Assembly: GCA_050018455.1 (NCBI GenBank)
Contig: JBEKAA010000019.1
Coordinates: 1 to 64,000 of the forward strand
Source: RBG-13-68-16 sp050018455
GTDB lineage: Bacteria > Acidobacteriota > Thermoanaerobaculia > Thermoanaerobaculales > Thermoanaerobaculaceae
Length of the DNA stretch: 64,000 nucleotides
Direction: 5' to 3'
A program made the position numbers and the translations under genes. The notes under the pieces were generated by a model. That model was not told the origin of the DNA. It made no database searches and saw nothing but the letters and a program-made list of their open reading frames with translations. Position 1 is the first letter of the stretch. Each line of letters opens with the position of its first letter. Positions 8,701-15,884 of the stretch are shown here, in pieces.

Positions 8701-9437
8701 TCCACCGCGAGCACGGCGATCGTGAGGTCGGGGAAGTCGGCGAGGAAACGTCGGACCAGCTCATCGGTCAGCGAGGACTTGCCGGCTCCTCCAGTCCCCG
8801 TGATCCCCACGACCGGACAGCGCGATCGGGGATCCGTGCTCCGTGGCCCGTGGCCCGTGGTCCGCAGAGACGAGGAAGCCAGCCTTCCCTGTTCCGCCAG
8901 GGTGATGAGTCGCGCCACTTCGCGAGAATCGTCCCGGTGGCCCGCCGCTGCAGCCCGTGCCGCTTTGTCGTTCTTGCTGTCAGCTGTCGGCTGTGAGCTG
9001 TCGGCTTGCCCGTCACACGCCTGCAGCATCGCGTCGATCATCCCGTCCAGGCCGAGCGCGCGCCCGTCGTCGGGGGAGAAGATGCGGGCGACGCCGCGCC
9101 TGTGCAGCTCGGCGATCTCCTCGGGGACTATGACGCCGCCGCCGCCGCCGAATACCTTCACGTGGGCGGCGCCACGCTGCCGCAGGAGGTCCACCATGTA
9201 GGAGAAAAACTCCATGTGGCCGCCCTGGTACGAGGACACGGCGATCGCCTGCGCGTCCTCCTGGATCGCGGCGTCCACGATCTCGGCGACCGAGCGGTTG
9301 TGACCGAGGTGGATGACCTCGGCGCCGTGAGCCTGGAGAAGGCGGCGGATGAGGTTGATTGCGGCGTCGTGCCCGTCGAAGAGCGACGCTGCGGTCACGA
9401 ACCGGATTTTGTGCTGCGGCGTGGTCGTCTCCCCCAT
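5763..9437 (-). CDS. icmF: Fused isobutyryl-CoA mutase (IcmF)
   Basis: A 1224-aa adenosylcobalamin enzyme, probably cytoplasmic, interconverting isobutyryl-CoA and n-butyryl-CoA. Order: B12-binding domain (residues about 10-145, SLFDGHDAAINLI, VFGGGGGVIVPEE); MeaB-like G-protein chaperone (about 205-450, P-loop GITGTGGAGKSSL); mutase substrate domain (about 560-1140, SGYHIAEAGANPISQLAF). Start 9437 follows a TAGAAT box (9465-9460) and a weak Shine-Dalgarno. It is about 130 aa longer than usual IcmF because four linkers and the C-terminal region contain in-frame intergenic-type repeats (for example VGAGLAPAR twice). All catalytic domains stay in frame, so the gene looks functional. No mutase partner genes are adjacent. 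Confidence 0.95.
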   Translation of the reverse strand: MGETTTPQHKIRFVTAASLFDGHDAAINLIRRLLQAHGAEVIHLGHNRSVAEIVDAAIQEDAQAIAVSSYQGGHMEFFSYMVDLLRQRGAAHVKVFGGGGGVIVPEEIAELHRRGVARIFSPDDGRALGLDGMIDAMLQACDGQADSSQPTADSKNDKAARAAAAGHRDDSREVARLITLAEQGRLASSSLRTTGHGPRSTDPRSRCPVVGITGTGGAGKSSLTDELVRRFLADFPDLTIAVLAVDPTKRRTGGALLGDRIRMNSLASDRVYMRSLATRQAHRTLSAGTKAAIDVCIAAGFGLVLVESAGAGQADSEIADLADLSIYVMTPEYGAAMQLEKIDMLDFANLVAINKFDRPGALDALRDVRKQLRRSRAEFTMPDEGLPVFPSCAHQFHDRGVNMLYLALVSHIERDFGAVWRLESTHAQPAGEPERHPLIPGENVGYLREIAAACRGARSRAEAQARAARTLYQLVGARAVLARLGSGLRGPGSGEDRAQSAGRRTQGTDTTDYEKLWGLFEEIVGGGASAGVGAGLAPARASGAEAKPAPLDALDEEILRVAADLDPDTREQLATWAKLRGEYSSDTFTYTVRRRKITVPLTSVSLAGTHVPKVALPALEDWGDIVLFLRTENVPGAYPYTAGVFPLRRTEEMPTRMFAGEGGPERTNARFHYVSRGQSSVRLSTAFDSVTLYGEDPAERPDIIGKVGESGVSICTVEDMERLYAGFDLCAPNTSVSMTINGPAPMILAMFFNVAGRQEAKRRMIADGRLRAKPEDALQPAVDGKRWDEVAAMLVPGEWETVLACAVAQVRGTVQADILKEDQAQNTCIFSTEFALRMMGDIQQWFIANNVRNFYSVSISGYHIAEAGANPISQLAFTLANGFTYVECYLARGMAIDEFAPNLSFFFSNGMDPEYAVIGRVARRIWAAAMRERYGGNERSQKLKYHIQTSGRSLHAQEISFNDIRTTLQALLALADNCNSLHTNAYDEAITTPTEESVRRALAIQMINAKEFGLLANENPFQGSAFVEWLTDEVERRVLEEFERISERGGVLGAMETGYQRSRIQEESMHYEKLKHDGTLPIVGVNTFLDPHRGENVLEASALTRATREEKDARLAHVADFQQRHAGSEVRDQGSAETDVDTGRPQGPPLHIDRDGVGAGLAPARVGSAAPWQVPSAKALANLQAVARSGGNVFAELLAAVCSCTLGQITHALYEVGGQYRRSM
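5943..6060. repeat. Repeat cluster inside the icmF coding sequence (3' part)
   Basis: A head-to-head pair of the GC-rich palindrome (5943-5971 and 5984-6012) is followed by a CTGACCCCTGATCCCTCACC-type stretch (about 6024-6060). It encodes the low-complexity residues before the final alpha-helical part of IcmF and keeps the frame open. Confidence 0.75.
7818..7985. repeat. Two repeat insertions in the central icmF linker
   Basis: 7818-7846 is another GC-rich palindrome copy (GCGGGCGGGGGCAAGTCCCG...). About 7920-7985 is a run of CTGCGCCCTGCGCTCTGCGC followed by CCCGGACCCCGCAACCCGGA. Both fall in the linker between the G-protein and mutase domains. Confidence 0.65.
8830..9006. repeat. Two repeat insertions between the B12 and G-protein domains of icmF
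   Basis: 8830-8868 contains GTGCTCCGTGGCCCGTGGCC-type tandem words. 8976-9006 contains GCTGTCAGCTGTCGGCTGTG followed by AGCTGTCGGC, the same family found between genes at 54765-54865 and 57146-57232. Confidence 0.65.
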
Positions 9438-9572
9438 GTGCCCGGCCTTCCTGCGACGCATTCTAGCGCGCCACGGCCGCGACCCGGGTCGAGCTTCCAT
9501 TTTTTCGCGCCCGGAGGGGTTGGTGGGCTCCAGGGCAAGGCTGCGGCGACGGTTCGTGCCTCAGGCTGTGCC

Positions 9573-9578
9573 TATAAT
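9573..9578 (+). promoter_or_regulatory. -10 box TATAAT directly before the kinase start
   Basis: A perfect TATAAT ends 8 nt before ATG 9587. No clear -35 hexamer is seen. If used, transcription would start at or within 1-2 nt of the AUG, giving a leaderless mRNA. Confidence 0.45.
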
Positions 9579-9586
9579 CAAGGTCG

Positions 9587-12343
9587 ATGCAGGATGGGGA
9601 GCCCGCCGGCCGAGGCGACACGCGGACGTGGCCCGCTCGCGATGGAGGCGTGTCGAAGGAATTCACCCTGCCGGCCCGCTGGAAGATCGGCCGGCCATTG
9701 GGGTCGGGGGGGCAGGCGGAGGTGTGGCTCGCGCAGGACCAGGAGCTCGGCGAGTGGGTGGCGATCAAGGTGTTCAGCCCGGAGCTCTCCGAGACCGACC
9801 GCGAGCGACTCCGGCGCGAGGTGCGGTGGGGCCGAACACTTCTGCATCCGGGCCTGGTGCGCCTGTACGAGCTGGTCGAGAGCGACGGGCGCCTCGCCCT
9901 GGTCATGGAGTGGCTGTCGGGCGGCAGCCTGGTGGGTCGGCTGCGAGCCGGACCGCTCCCGGTGGACGAGGTGGTCCGGATCGCCGACAAGGTCCTTGCG
10001 ACCCTCGAGTACATCCACGCTCAGGGCGTCGTGCACCGCGACGTGAAACCGTCGAACCTCTTGCTGGATGGGGAGGGCCAGGTAAGGCTCGGGGACCTGG
10101 GGCTCGCTCGGCCGCTCACCGGCGGCATCGATCTCACCCGGACGAACATGACCGTCGGGACGCCCGGCTTCATGAGCCCCGAGCAGCTTCGAGGCGAGAC
10201 GCTGACGCCGGCCACGGACCTGTACTCTCTTGGCGCGACAATGTACCAGCTTCTCACGGGCGGCCTGGTGTTCGAGGGGTCGTCGCACTTCGAGGTCGCG
10301 AGGCATCACCTCTCGACTCTTCCGCAGGACCCGCGCCGTCTCCGCCGCGACTGCCCGCGCTGGTTGGCGCGGTTTGTCCTCCGCCTCCTCGAGAAGCGGC
10401 CCGAGGACCGGTGGCCGAACGCCGGTGAGGCCAGGCTGGCGCTGCACCGACGCGCGAATTTGACCTCGCCTCGCGTGTGGCGCCGGGCGATCGTGGCTGC
10501 CGGCGTCGCCGGCTTGCTCGTGGCGCTCGGTACGATCGGGGAAACGGTCGTCTACCCCCGCGTTCGGCGCGGCGAGACGGTGAAGGTGGAGGCGGTGGAA
10601 CAGGAGGTCCACGGCCTCGACAAGTGGGGTAAGACGACTTGGCACATCGGTCTCGCGGATCCGGTGCAGCATGTGGTGAGCGCCGATCTCGACGGCGACG
10701 GCAAGCGCGAGACCGTGATCACGGCCTACCCGCGGAGGTTCGCTCGCGAGGGTGAGGCCATGACCCCCGCCGACATCCTCGTGGTCCGGAATGATGGAAC
10801 CGTGCTCACTCGCGTGCACCCGGAGGATGTGATCACCGACGGGTGGGCGTTCCCGTATCCCAAGGTTCTCGCTCCCGAGCCGCATCTGATCGACCTTGAC
10901 AGCGATGGCCGGCTGGAGCTGGTCGTCCTCTGCCCGCAACGCGGGTTCTATCCCTTCGCGCTGCTCGTGTACTGGCCGCGTCGCGATCTCTGGGACTGCG
11001 TACTGGTGCACTCGGGCTGGATGAGTGGTGTCGCCGCGGTGCCCGGTTCCTCGCCACCGCGCCTACGGATTGCCGGCGTCAACAATCGGCTGGGCTTTCT
11101 GCCCGTCGTAGGCGAGGTGATGCTGCCGCCGTCCGGACCTGGTGACCCGCTGGGTGTTGCCACTTCTCTCGGATCACCCGACTTTGGGTGGGGTGGGATC
11201 GGAAGGTTCTCGTACAACTGGTACACGCTGCTCGAACAGGGCGCGCAGCCGAGCAGGATTTCGGTGGAATCCGACGGCGGGTCAGAAGTCACGCTGCGAG
11301 GGGTCCTGGAACGTGAGAAGATCGTACACGTGGATCGCTTGGGGAACCCTGTGCCGGGACCGAACGTCGGCCGCGATCTCAGGGCGCTGCGCGGTTGGTT
11401 CCTCGAACAGCTCCGGACGCTGACGGTGTCGGAGCAGACCTCCAATGTGGCCAGCCTTGAGGCCCACGTAGCGGCGATCCGGAGCGGCGCCGGGCCGCTT
11501 CTCGCCGAAGTCCCGTATAGGGCCATCCTCGGAGAGGCGCGCGGACGGGCACTCGCGCGTCTCGGCGACGTCGATGCCGGCATCCGTGTGCTGCAACAGA
11601 CCCTGCTCGAATCCCAGTTCGAGGAGGCGAGGTTCCGCCTGATCCAGCTCCAGGCTTTGAGCGGCCGGCTGGACGACGCCATCGGTCTCGCAACCGCAAT
11701 GGTGAACAGCCCGCGAAACGACCGCGGCGATTACGACGGTGTGCAACTTCTGGTCCGACTGGCTGTCGAGCGGAGGGATGACTCGCTGCTGCGCAACGCG
11801 CTCATCAGGATCGGGAAGTTCGAGGGCGTGACCAGCAGCGAGATGACCCGGCTGAACGCAACGCTGTGGGGGCGGGCGCACCTGTGGTGGGACGAGATCG
11901 GAGAGGCTGATTGTGCCGTTCGGTCGTGGAACTACGCGCCCGAGGGCGACGCCTTGGCGTGTCTCGCTCGCTGGCGGCTCGGGCGCACCCAACCCGACGA
12001 CCCCGAGGCGATGCGGACCGCCATCGAGCGGAATCCCGATGCGGCCTGGGAAGGGCACGTGGCGCTGGCTGCGGCACAACTCGGGGTCGGCAAGGCCCGC
12101 GACGCGGTCGGAACGACGGAGAGGACAATTGAGTCCCTCGAACCGCTTTCCCGCGACGACTTCCAGAACCGGCAGGTGCTGGATCTTGCAAGCGCTCTTC
12201 ACGCGAAGGCGTTGCTCGCCGCTGGCGAACGCGAACAGGCGTTCCGGGCGGCGGAAGCGTTGCGTCCACAGCTCCGCCCAGGGCTCCTGCCGCGCATCCT
12301 GGTCGACGAAGTCCTCGGCAACGGGAAACTGGACGGAAGATAG
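9587..12343 (+). CDS. Membrane Ser/Thr protein kinase with repeat-containing sensor region
   Basis: A 918-aa PknB-family kinase. Residues about 28-280 are the kinase domain: Gly loop LGSGGQAEVWLA, lysine in VAIKVF, HRDVKPSNLLL catalytic loop, DLGLARP in place of DFG, GTPGFMSPEQ and DLYSLG. One membrane segment follows (about 300-322). The outer part has an FG-GAP/VCBS-like stretch (DLDGDGKRETVI, DLDSDGRLELVVL) and then TPR-like helices to the C-terminus. The AUG at 9587 is preceded by TATAAT with no Shine-Dalgarno, so it may be leaderless; GTG 9650 with GGAGG one base away is an alternative. Substrates are unknown. Confidence 0.85.
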   Translation: MQDGEPAGRGDTRTWPARDGGVSKEFTLPARWKIGRPLGSGGQAEVWLAQDQELGEWVAIKVFSPELSETDRERLRREVRWGRTLLHPGLVRLYELVESDGRLALVMEWLSGGSLVGRLRAGPLPVDEVVRIADKVLATLEYIHAQGVVHRDVKPSNLLLDGEGQVRLGDLGLARPLTGGIDLTRTNMTVGTPGFMSPEQLRGETLTPATDLYSLGATMYQLLTGGLVFEGSSHFEVARHHLSTLPQDPRRLRRDCPRWLARFVLRLLEKRPEDRWPNAGEARLALHRRANLTSPRVWRRAIVAAGVAGLLVALGTIGETVVYPRVRRGETVKVEAVEQEVHGLDKWGKTTWHIGLADPVQHVVSADLDGDGKRETVITAYPRRFAREGEAMTPADILVVRNDGTVLTRVHPEDVITDGWAFPYPKVLAPEPHLIDLDSDGRLELVVLCPQRGFYPFALLVYWPRRDLWDCVLVHSGWMSGVAAVPGSSPPRLRIAGVNNRLGFLPVVGEVMLPPSGPGDPLGVATSLGSPDFGWGGIGRFSYNWYTLLEQGAQPSRISVESDGGSEVTLRGVLEREKIVHVDRLGNPVPGPNVGRDLRALRGWFLEQLRTLTVSEQTSNVASLEAHVAAIRSGAGPLLAEVPYRAILGEARGRALARLGDVDAGIRVLQQTLLESQFEEARFRLIQLQALSGRLDDAIGLATAMVNSPRNDRGDYDGVQLLVRLAVERRDDSLLRNALIRIGKFEGVTSSEMTRLNATLWGRAHLWWDEIGEADCAVRSWNYAPEGDALACLARWRLGRTQPDDPEAMRTAIERNPDAAWEGHVALAAAQLGVGKARDAVGTTERTIESLEPLSRDDFQNRQVLDLASALHAKALLAAGEREQAFRAAEALRPQLRPGLLPRILVDEVLGNGKLDGR

Positions 12344-12361
12344 TGCTCCGCGGCGGCGCGA

Positions 12362-12883
12362 TCAGGTGAGCTGGCCGCGCGACGGTGCGGGCAGCTCGTC
12401 GGCGGCCCGCATCACGGCGTCGGGCTCGCCCTGCAGCCAGAAAAGGAGACGCCCGCTGGCCCACAGCACGCTGTGACCGCCCGGACCGACCGTGATCCAC
12501 CTTCTAGGGTTGCTGCCCTGCACGCGGGGTGAGGCGAAAGGCGTGCGACCCGTGCGCATCCCGTCGACCATCTTCGCGAGGACCTTCTCGGCCTCGACTC
12601 CGTCGGGGTAACGCGCCAGCCAGACGCGCAGCTGCCCGTCGCGCCCGTAGTCCGCGACCGTCGAATCGCTTGGCGCGACTTCCTTGCCGTGCAGCTGGGC
12701 CATCATGCGGACCGCCTGCGCGCCGGACCAGATGTGGCTGCGGCGGAGGCCCGCCAACCGCATCGGCAGCGGGGGGCGGGTGCATGCACAGGCGGCCAAC
12801 AGGACCAAGAACAAGACGGACAGGGCCCGCAGACCCCTTGTACCTGGTTGCAGCGGTACTCGGGAGAAGTCACGAGCCGGCAT
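12362..12883 (-). CDS. Lipoprotein of unknown function
   Basis: A 173-aa protein with a lipoprotein signal (LSVLFLVLLAAC, lipobox LAAC near residue 31), so it is probably anchored at the outer or inner membrane. The frame is open far upstream, but start 12883 places the signal correctly and leaves 41 nt after the preceding membrane protein gene. The mature part (WSGAQAVRMMAQLHGKEVAP ... GRLLFWLQGEPDAV) matches no family I recognise. It is probably co-transcribed with the two genes upstream (HD hydrolase, spermidine-synthase-like), and converges with the kinase gene. Confidence 0.65.
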   Translation of the reverse strand: MPARDFSRVPLQPGTRGLRALSVLFLVLLAACACTRPPLPMRLAGLRRSHIWSGAQAVRMMAQLHGKEVAPSDSTVADYGRDGQLRVWLARYPDGVEAEKVLAKMVDGMRTGRTPFASPRVQGSNPRRWITVGPGGHSVLWASGRLLFWLQGEPDAVMRAADELPAPSRGQLT

Positions 12884-12924
12884 TACCGTCGCCCCGGCGG
12901 GGCGTATCGGTGCGCAAGGGACCC

Positions 12925-15075
12925 TCACGCGTACCCTCGAACCTTGGGGCGAGCCACCGTGAGGGCAGCCGCAGCGTAGACGAAGAGCGCAATCACCGAC
13001 AGACCATTGATTCCGACAATGAGGCTCGCAAACTCGGTCACTCCACCGACCACGCTTCCCAGCACGTTGAAGCCGAGCGCGGCGGCCGGGCGCGTTGTCT
13101 GGGAGAACGATTTCGCGAAGACCAGGCCCGTGAACACGAACGTCGCGCTGACGGCGAGGGTGGTAACCAAAGCCCGCAGTCGCGGCTCGGCAGCTACGGC
13201 GCCGAGAGACGACCACACGAAGCCGAACGCGATCGTAGCGAAGAGGCCTGCCCAGACGAGAATCCGGTGACGGGCGCCGAACCCGACGGCCACGAGTCCG
13301 TTGGCGATGAGCGCCATGCCCAGGACCGACGCCACCGTGAGCGACGTGACAAGCCATGTAGACCCGAAAACAAGCGCCAGCGCCGTTATGTTGCGGACCT
13401 CGAGGAGGAGGAAGCCCGCGCCGAGCAGGAAGAAATGAAGGCCCTCTCTGGGAGCGAGGCCTGTGACGCGAAGGTGTGGGAAGACCAAGATCGTGGCGAT
13501 CGCGAGAATCGCCACGATCGCCCCGAGGTATTCGCGGGAAATCCCCGGCTTCTCCCAGTAAAGGAAGGGCCAGTTGTCGGTTGGGGGCACCGCGTCCGAG
13601 GCTGAAGGCGGCTCCTTTGAGAACTCCAGAAATCCAGGCGGTGGAAGCCTGTCCGGCCAGAGACCGTCGGCGGTGACGACAAAGATCTTGCCGTCCGAGC
13701 CATACCCGCCCGCGCACGCGAAGACCCGCGGTTTCCGGCCCGTGCCCTGCTCGAGCATCCGGCAAATCTTGTCCGCGACCCACGGTTTTCCCGCGTAGAA
13801 GCTGATGACGAGGGCGCCGGTGGGCTTCAGGAGCGCCATCGCCCTGTGCATGCTCTCGACCGTGTAGACGAAGTTGTCCTGCCGCACGTTGGAGAGGCTG
13901 GAAAAGACGCGGTGGGAATCGAGCCAGCCGAACACGACAAGATCATATGTTTCCCGGGCAGAGTTCAGGAAAGAGCGCGCGTCGTCGACGACAAGCCTCA
14001 CCCGTGGATCGGCGTATGGTCTCTCCGGGTGAAGCTCGGCTCCAAGCTCGGCGATCACCGGGTCCAGCTCGACGGCATCTACCCGACCGGCCCCGTTTCG
14101 GAACGCCGCCGCCACGTCGTTGCCGGTCCCGGCGCCGAGCACGAGAACGTCTGGTTTCGGTGTGCGGACGAACAAGTACGGGAAATCGTACGTTCGCGCC
14201 CACCCGAGAAGCCCCGGCGACGTGGCGGTCGACCGCGCACTCAGGTCAAGGATGAGCTGATGGTAGTCGTCGTTCACCGTGAGCCCGTACGCGATCCCCG
14301 CTTGGTGTGAAAGGGATTGAACCAGAATCTTGTAGTACGGCGACCACAGGAAAGCCCCCCCCTCCGACTGGACCAGGAGCGTCAGGATCAAAGATGCCAG
14401 TCCACCAACCATCGCCACGGCGGGGCGCTCGAGGAGGAACATCATGGCGAGAATCCCGCTTGCGGCAAACCAAACGGCCGGGGGAGACCTCAGCCATGAC
14501 AGGAGGGCGAACGCTGCGGTTCCAGCTAGGCTGCCGAGAAGGTTGAGTGTGTACCCTCGCAAGGGGGGCATGGTGGCAAGGCCTCGCGCCAGGCGCTGGC
14601 CCAGGAGGACGAACGGGAGACTGGTGAGAAGGAAAGCGACGGGGACCGCGATGAGCCAGCTATACCTGTCGACCCCCGCGCGGAAGAAGAATCCGGTTTC
14701 CGGGTTCCGCACTCCGAACCGGGCCAGGTTCTGGACCACGAGGGTGAGGGCGACGAGGGACCAGGGGAACAGTCCGAAAAAGTCCCGACTCGAACGAACA
14801 AGGCACCCGACCCCGGTTCCCAGGAAGCAACTCACCAGAAGGATGCTCGAGAAATATGCCAGCACGCGGACGTTGGCGGGGATCCACCGGATCAGAGCCA
14901 TCTCCGCAAAAAGGAGGAGGAAGCTGATGCCGAAGAGCTCCCACGCTCGCCTGGAGTATTTGAGCTTGTTCGTCCCGACGTCCGACGAGGGATGCCCGGC
15001 GGCCTTGACCTCGAAGTTCTCGGCCATCTTTCGGGGCTCCGGTGCGGCCGTCGGGCTGCCGATCCCGAGACTCAC
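12925..15075 (-). CDS. Membrane-embedded spermidine synthase-like methyltransferase-fold protein
   Basis: A 716-aa protein with about eight N-terminal and several C-terminal membrane segments around a Rossmann SAM-type domain (residues about 280-470: VLVLGAGTGNDVAAAF, VDAVELDPVIAELG, VVDDARSFL). This is the architecture of the widespread fused spermidine-synthase-like membrane proteins, whose substrate is not established. The start is GTG 15075, sharing bases with the stop of the upstream HD gene (GTGA overlap), which indicates translational coupling. Whether it makes polyamines or acts on another substrate cannot be told from sequence. Confidence 0.75.
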   Translation of the reverse strand: MSLGIGSPTAAPEPRKMAENFEVKAAGHPSSDVGTNKLKYSRRAWELFGISFLLLFAEMALIRWIPANVRVLAYFSSILLVSCFLGTGVGCLVRSSRDFFGLFPWSLVALTLVVQNLARFGVRNPETGFFFRAGVDRYSWLIAVPVAFLLTSLPFVLLGQRLARGLATMPPLRGYTLNLLGSLAGTAAFALLSWLRSPPAVWFAASGILAMMFLLERPAVAMVGGLASLILTLLVQSEGGAFLWSPYYKILVQSLSHQAGIAYGLTVNDDYHQLILDLSARSTATSPGLLGWARTYDFPYLFVRTPKPDVLVLGAGTGNDVAAAFRNGAGRVDAVELDPVIAELGAELHPERPYADPRVRLVVDDARSFLNSARETYDLVVFGWLDSHRVFSSLSNVRQDNFVYTVESMHRAMALLKPTGALVISFYAGKPWVADKICRMLEQGTGRKPRVFACAGGYGSDGKIFVVTADGLWPDRLPPPGFLEFSKEPPSASDAVPPTDNWPFLYWEKPGISREYLGAIVAILAIATILVFPHLRVTGLAPREGLHFFLLGAGFLLLEVRNITALALVFGSTWLVTSLTVASVLGMALIANGLVAVGFGARHRILVWAGLFATIAFGFVWSSLGAVAAEPRLRALVTTLAVSATFVFTGLVFAKSFSQTTRPAAALGFNVLGSVVGGVTEFASLIVGINGLSVIALFVYAAAALTVARPKVRGYA

Positions 15076-15653
15076 GGGGAGGGTGGCAGGGACCCGCCGA
15101 GCCCCAGCTCCTGTGCGATCGACGCCATCGCGTCGCGCACGAAGGCGATGTGCGCGGCCAGGTCCATCCCGATCTCGTCGGCGCCGCGGCGGATGTCCTC
15201 CCGGTTCACGGACCGCGCGAATGCCTTGTCTTTCATCCGCTTGACGACAGACTCCACCGGCACGTTGGCGATCATCTTGTCCGGGCGCACGAGGGTCGCC
15301 GCCGTCAGGAAGCCGGTCAGCTCATCCACGGCGAACAGGCAGCGCGCGAGATCGGTGTCGCGCGGCACGCCGGTGTAGTCGGCGTGCCCTTCGATGGCGC
15401 GCACCCATGCGTCCGGCCACCCCTGCTCGCGCAGGACCCTGGCGCCCGCGACGATGTGGGTCTCGGCCGTGGGGTTCTTCTCGTAATCGAAGTCATGGAG
15501 GAGCCCGACGATGGCGAAGGCGTCCTCGTCGGCTGAAAGCCTGCGGGCGTGGGCGCGCATGGCAGACTCCACGGCGAGCGCGTGCTTGCGGAGGTTGACG
15601 TTCGGGGTCCACTCGCACAGCAGCTTCCATGCGGCGTCGCGGTCGTAGGGCAT
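15072..15653 (-). CDS. HD-domain hydrolase
   Basis: A 193-aa HD-superfamily protein. Metal-ligand residues are visible as H24 (LRKHALAVE), the HD pair in LLHDFDYEK, H in EGHADYTG, and a later Asp in AVDELTG. HDIG-type small hydrolases act on nucleotides or phosphate esters; the substrate here is unknown. It is the first gene of a three-gene minus-strand operon, overlapping the membrane methyltransferase-fold gene by 4 nt. Confidence 0.8.
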   Translation of the reverse strand: MPYDRDAAWKLLCEWTPNVNLRKHALAVESAMRAHARRLSADEDAFAIVGLLHDFDYEKNPTAETHIVAGARVLREQGWPDAWVRAIEGHADYTGVPRDTDLARCLFAVDELTGFLTAATLVRPDKMIANVPVESVVKRMKDKAFARSVNREDIRRGADEIGMDLAAHIAFVRDAMASIAQELGLGGSLPPSP

Positions 15654-15698
15654 GCGGGAAGCCTACCGCACCGACGCCCTCCCGCAAAATCCAGGGTC

Positions 15699-15880
15699 GT
15701 TCTCAGGTTCACACGTTCGAACGTTCCTGCCAAGGTGGAGAAGGTCAAACGTGAAAGGGAAAAGGTCAAACGGACGACGAGGAGCAGACGCGGCACCGGA
15801 CCTTCCGCTCTTCGTCTTCCCTTTGACGTTTTGCCTTTGACCTCTTACCGGTCTGCGTCGGGCCTCCAGACTCGCAAGTC
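15699..15880. repeat. Long composite inverted repeat, copy 1
   Basis: The left arm has GTTCACACGTTCGAACGTTC and GTGAAAGGGAAAAGGTCAAA. The right arm has CGTCTTCCCTTTGACGTTTT and GCCTTTGACCTCTTACC, so the two halves are imperfect reverse complements. It occupies the whole gap between nadB and the HD gene. Related copies lie at 19270-19457, 29461-29690 and 62690-62975. Confidence 0.75.
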
Positions 15881-15884
15881 CTTC

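Noticed and set aside
6063..8996. Plus-strand open frame of about 980 codons opposite icmF
   Set aside because: Antisense composition artefact; no conserved motif and it overlaps well-supported mutase domains.
12884..13783. Upstream extension of the lipoprotein gene (12362-12883)
   Set aside because: The extension is the shadow of the membrane methyltransferase-fold gene and would bury the lipoprotein signal.
15699..15880. CRISPR-like look of the word repeats
   Set aside because: Repeats are nested inverted words without regular spacers and no cas gene is nearby.
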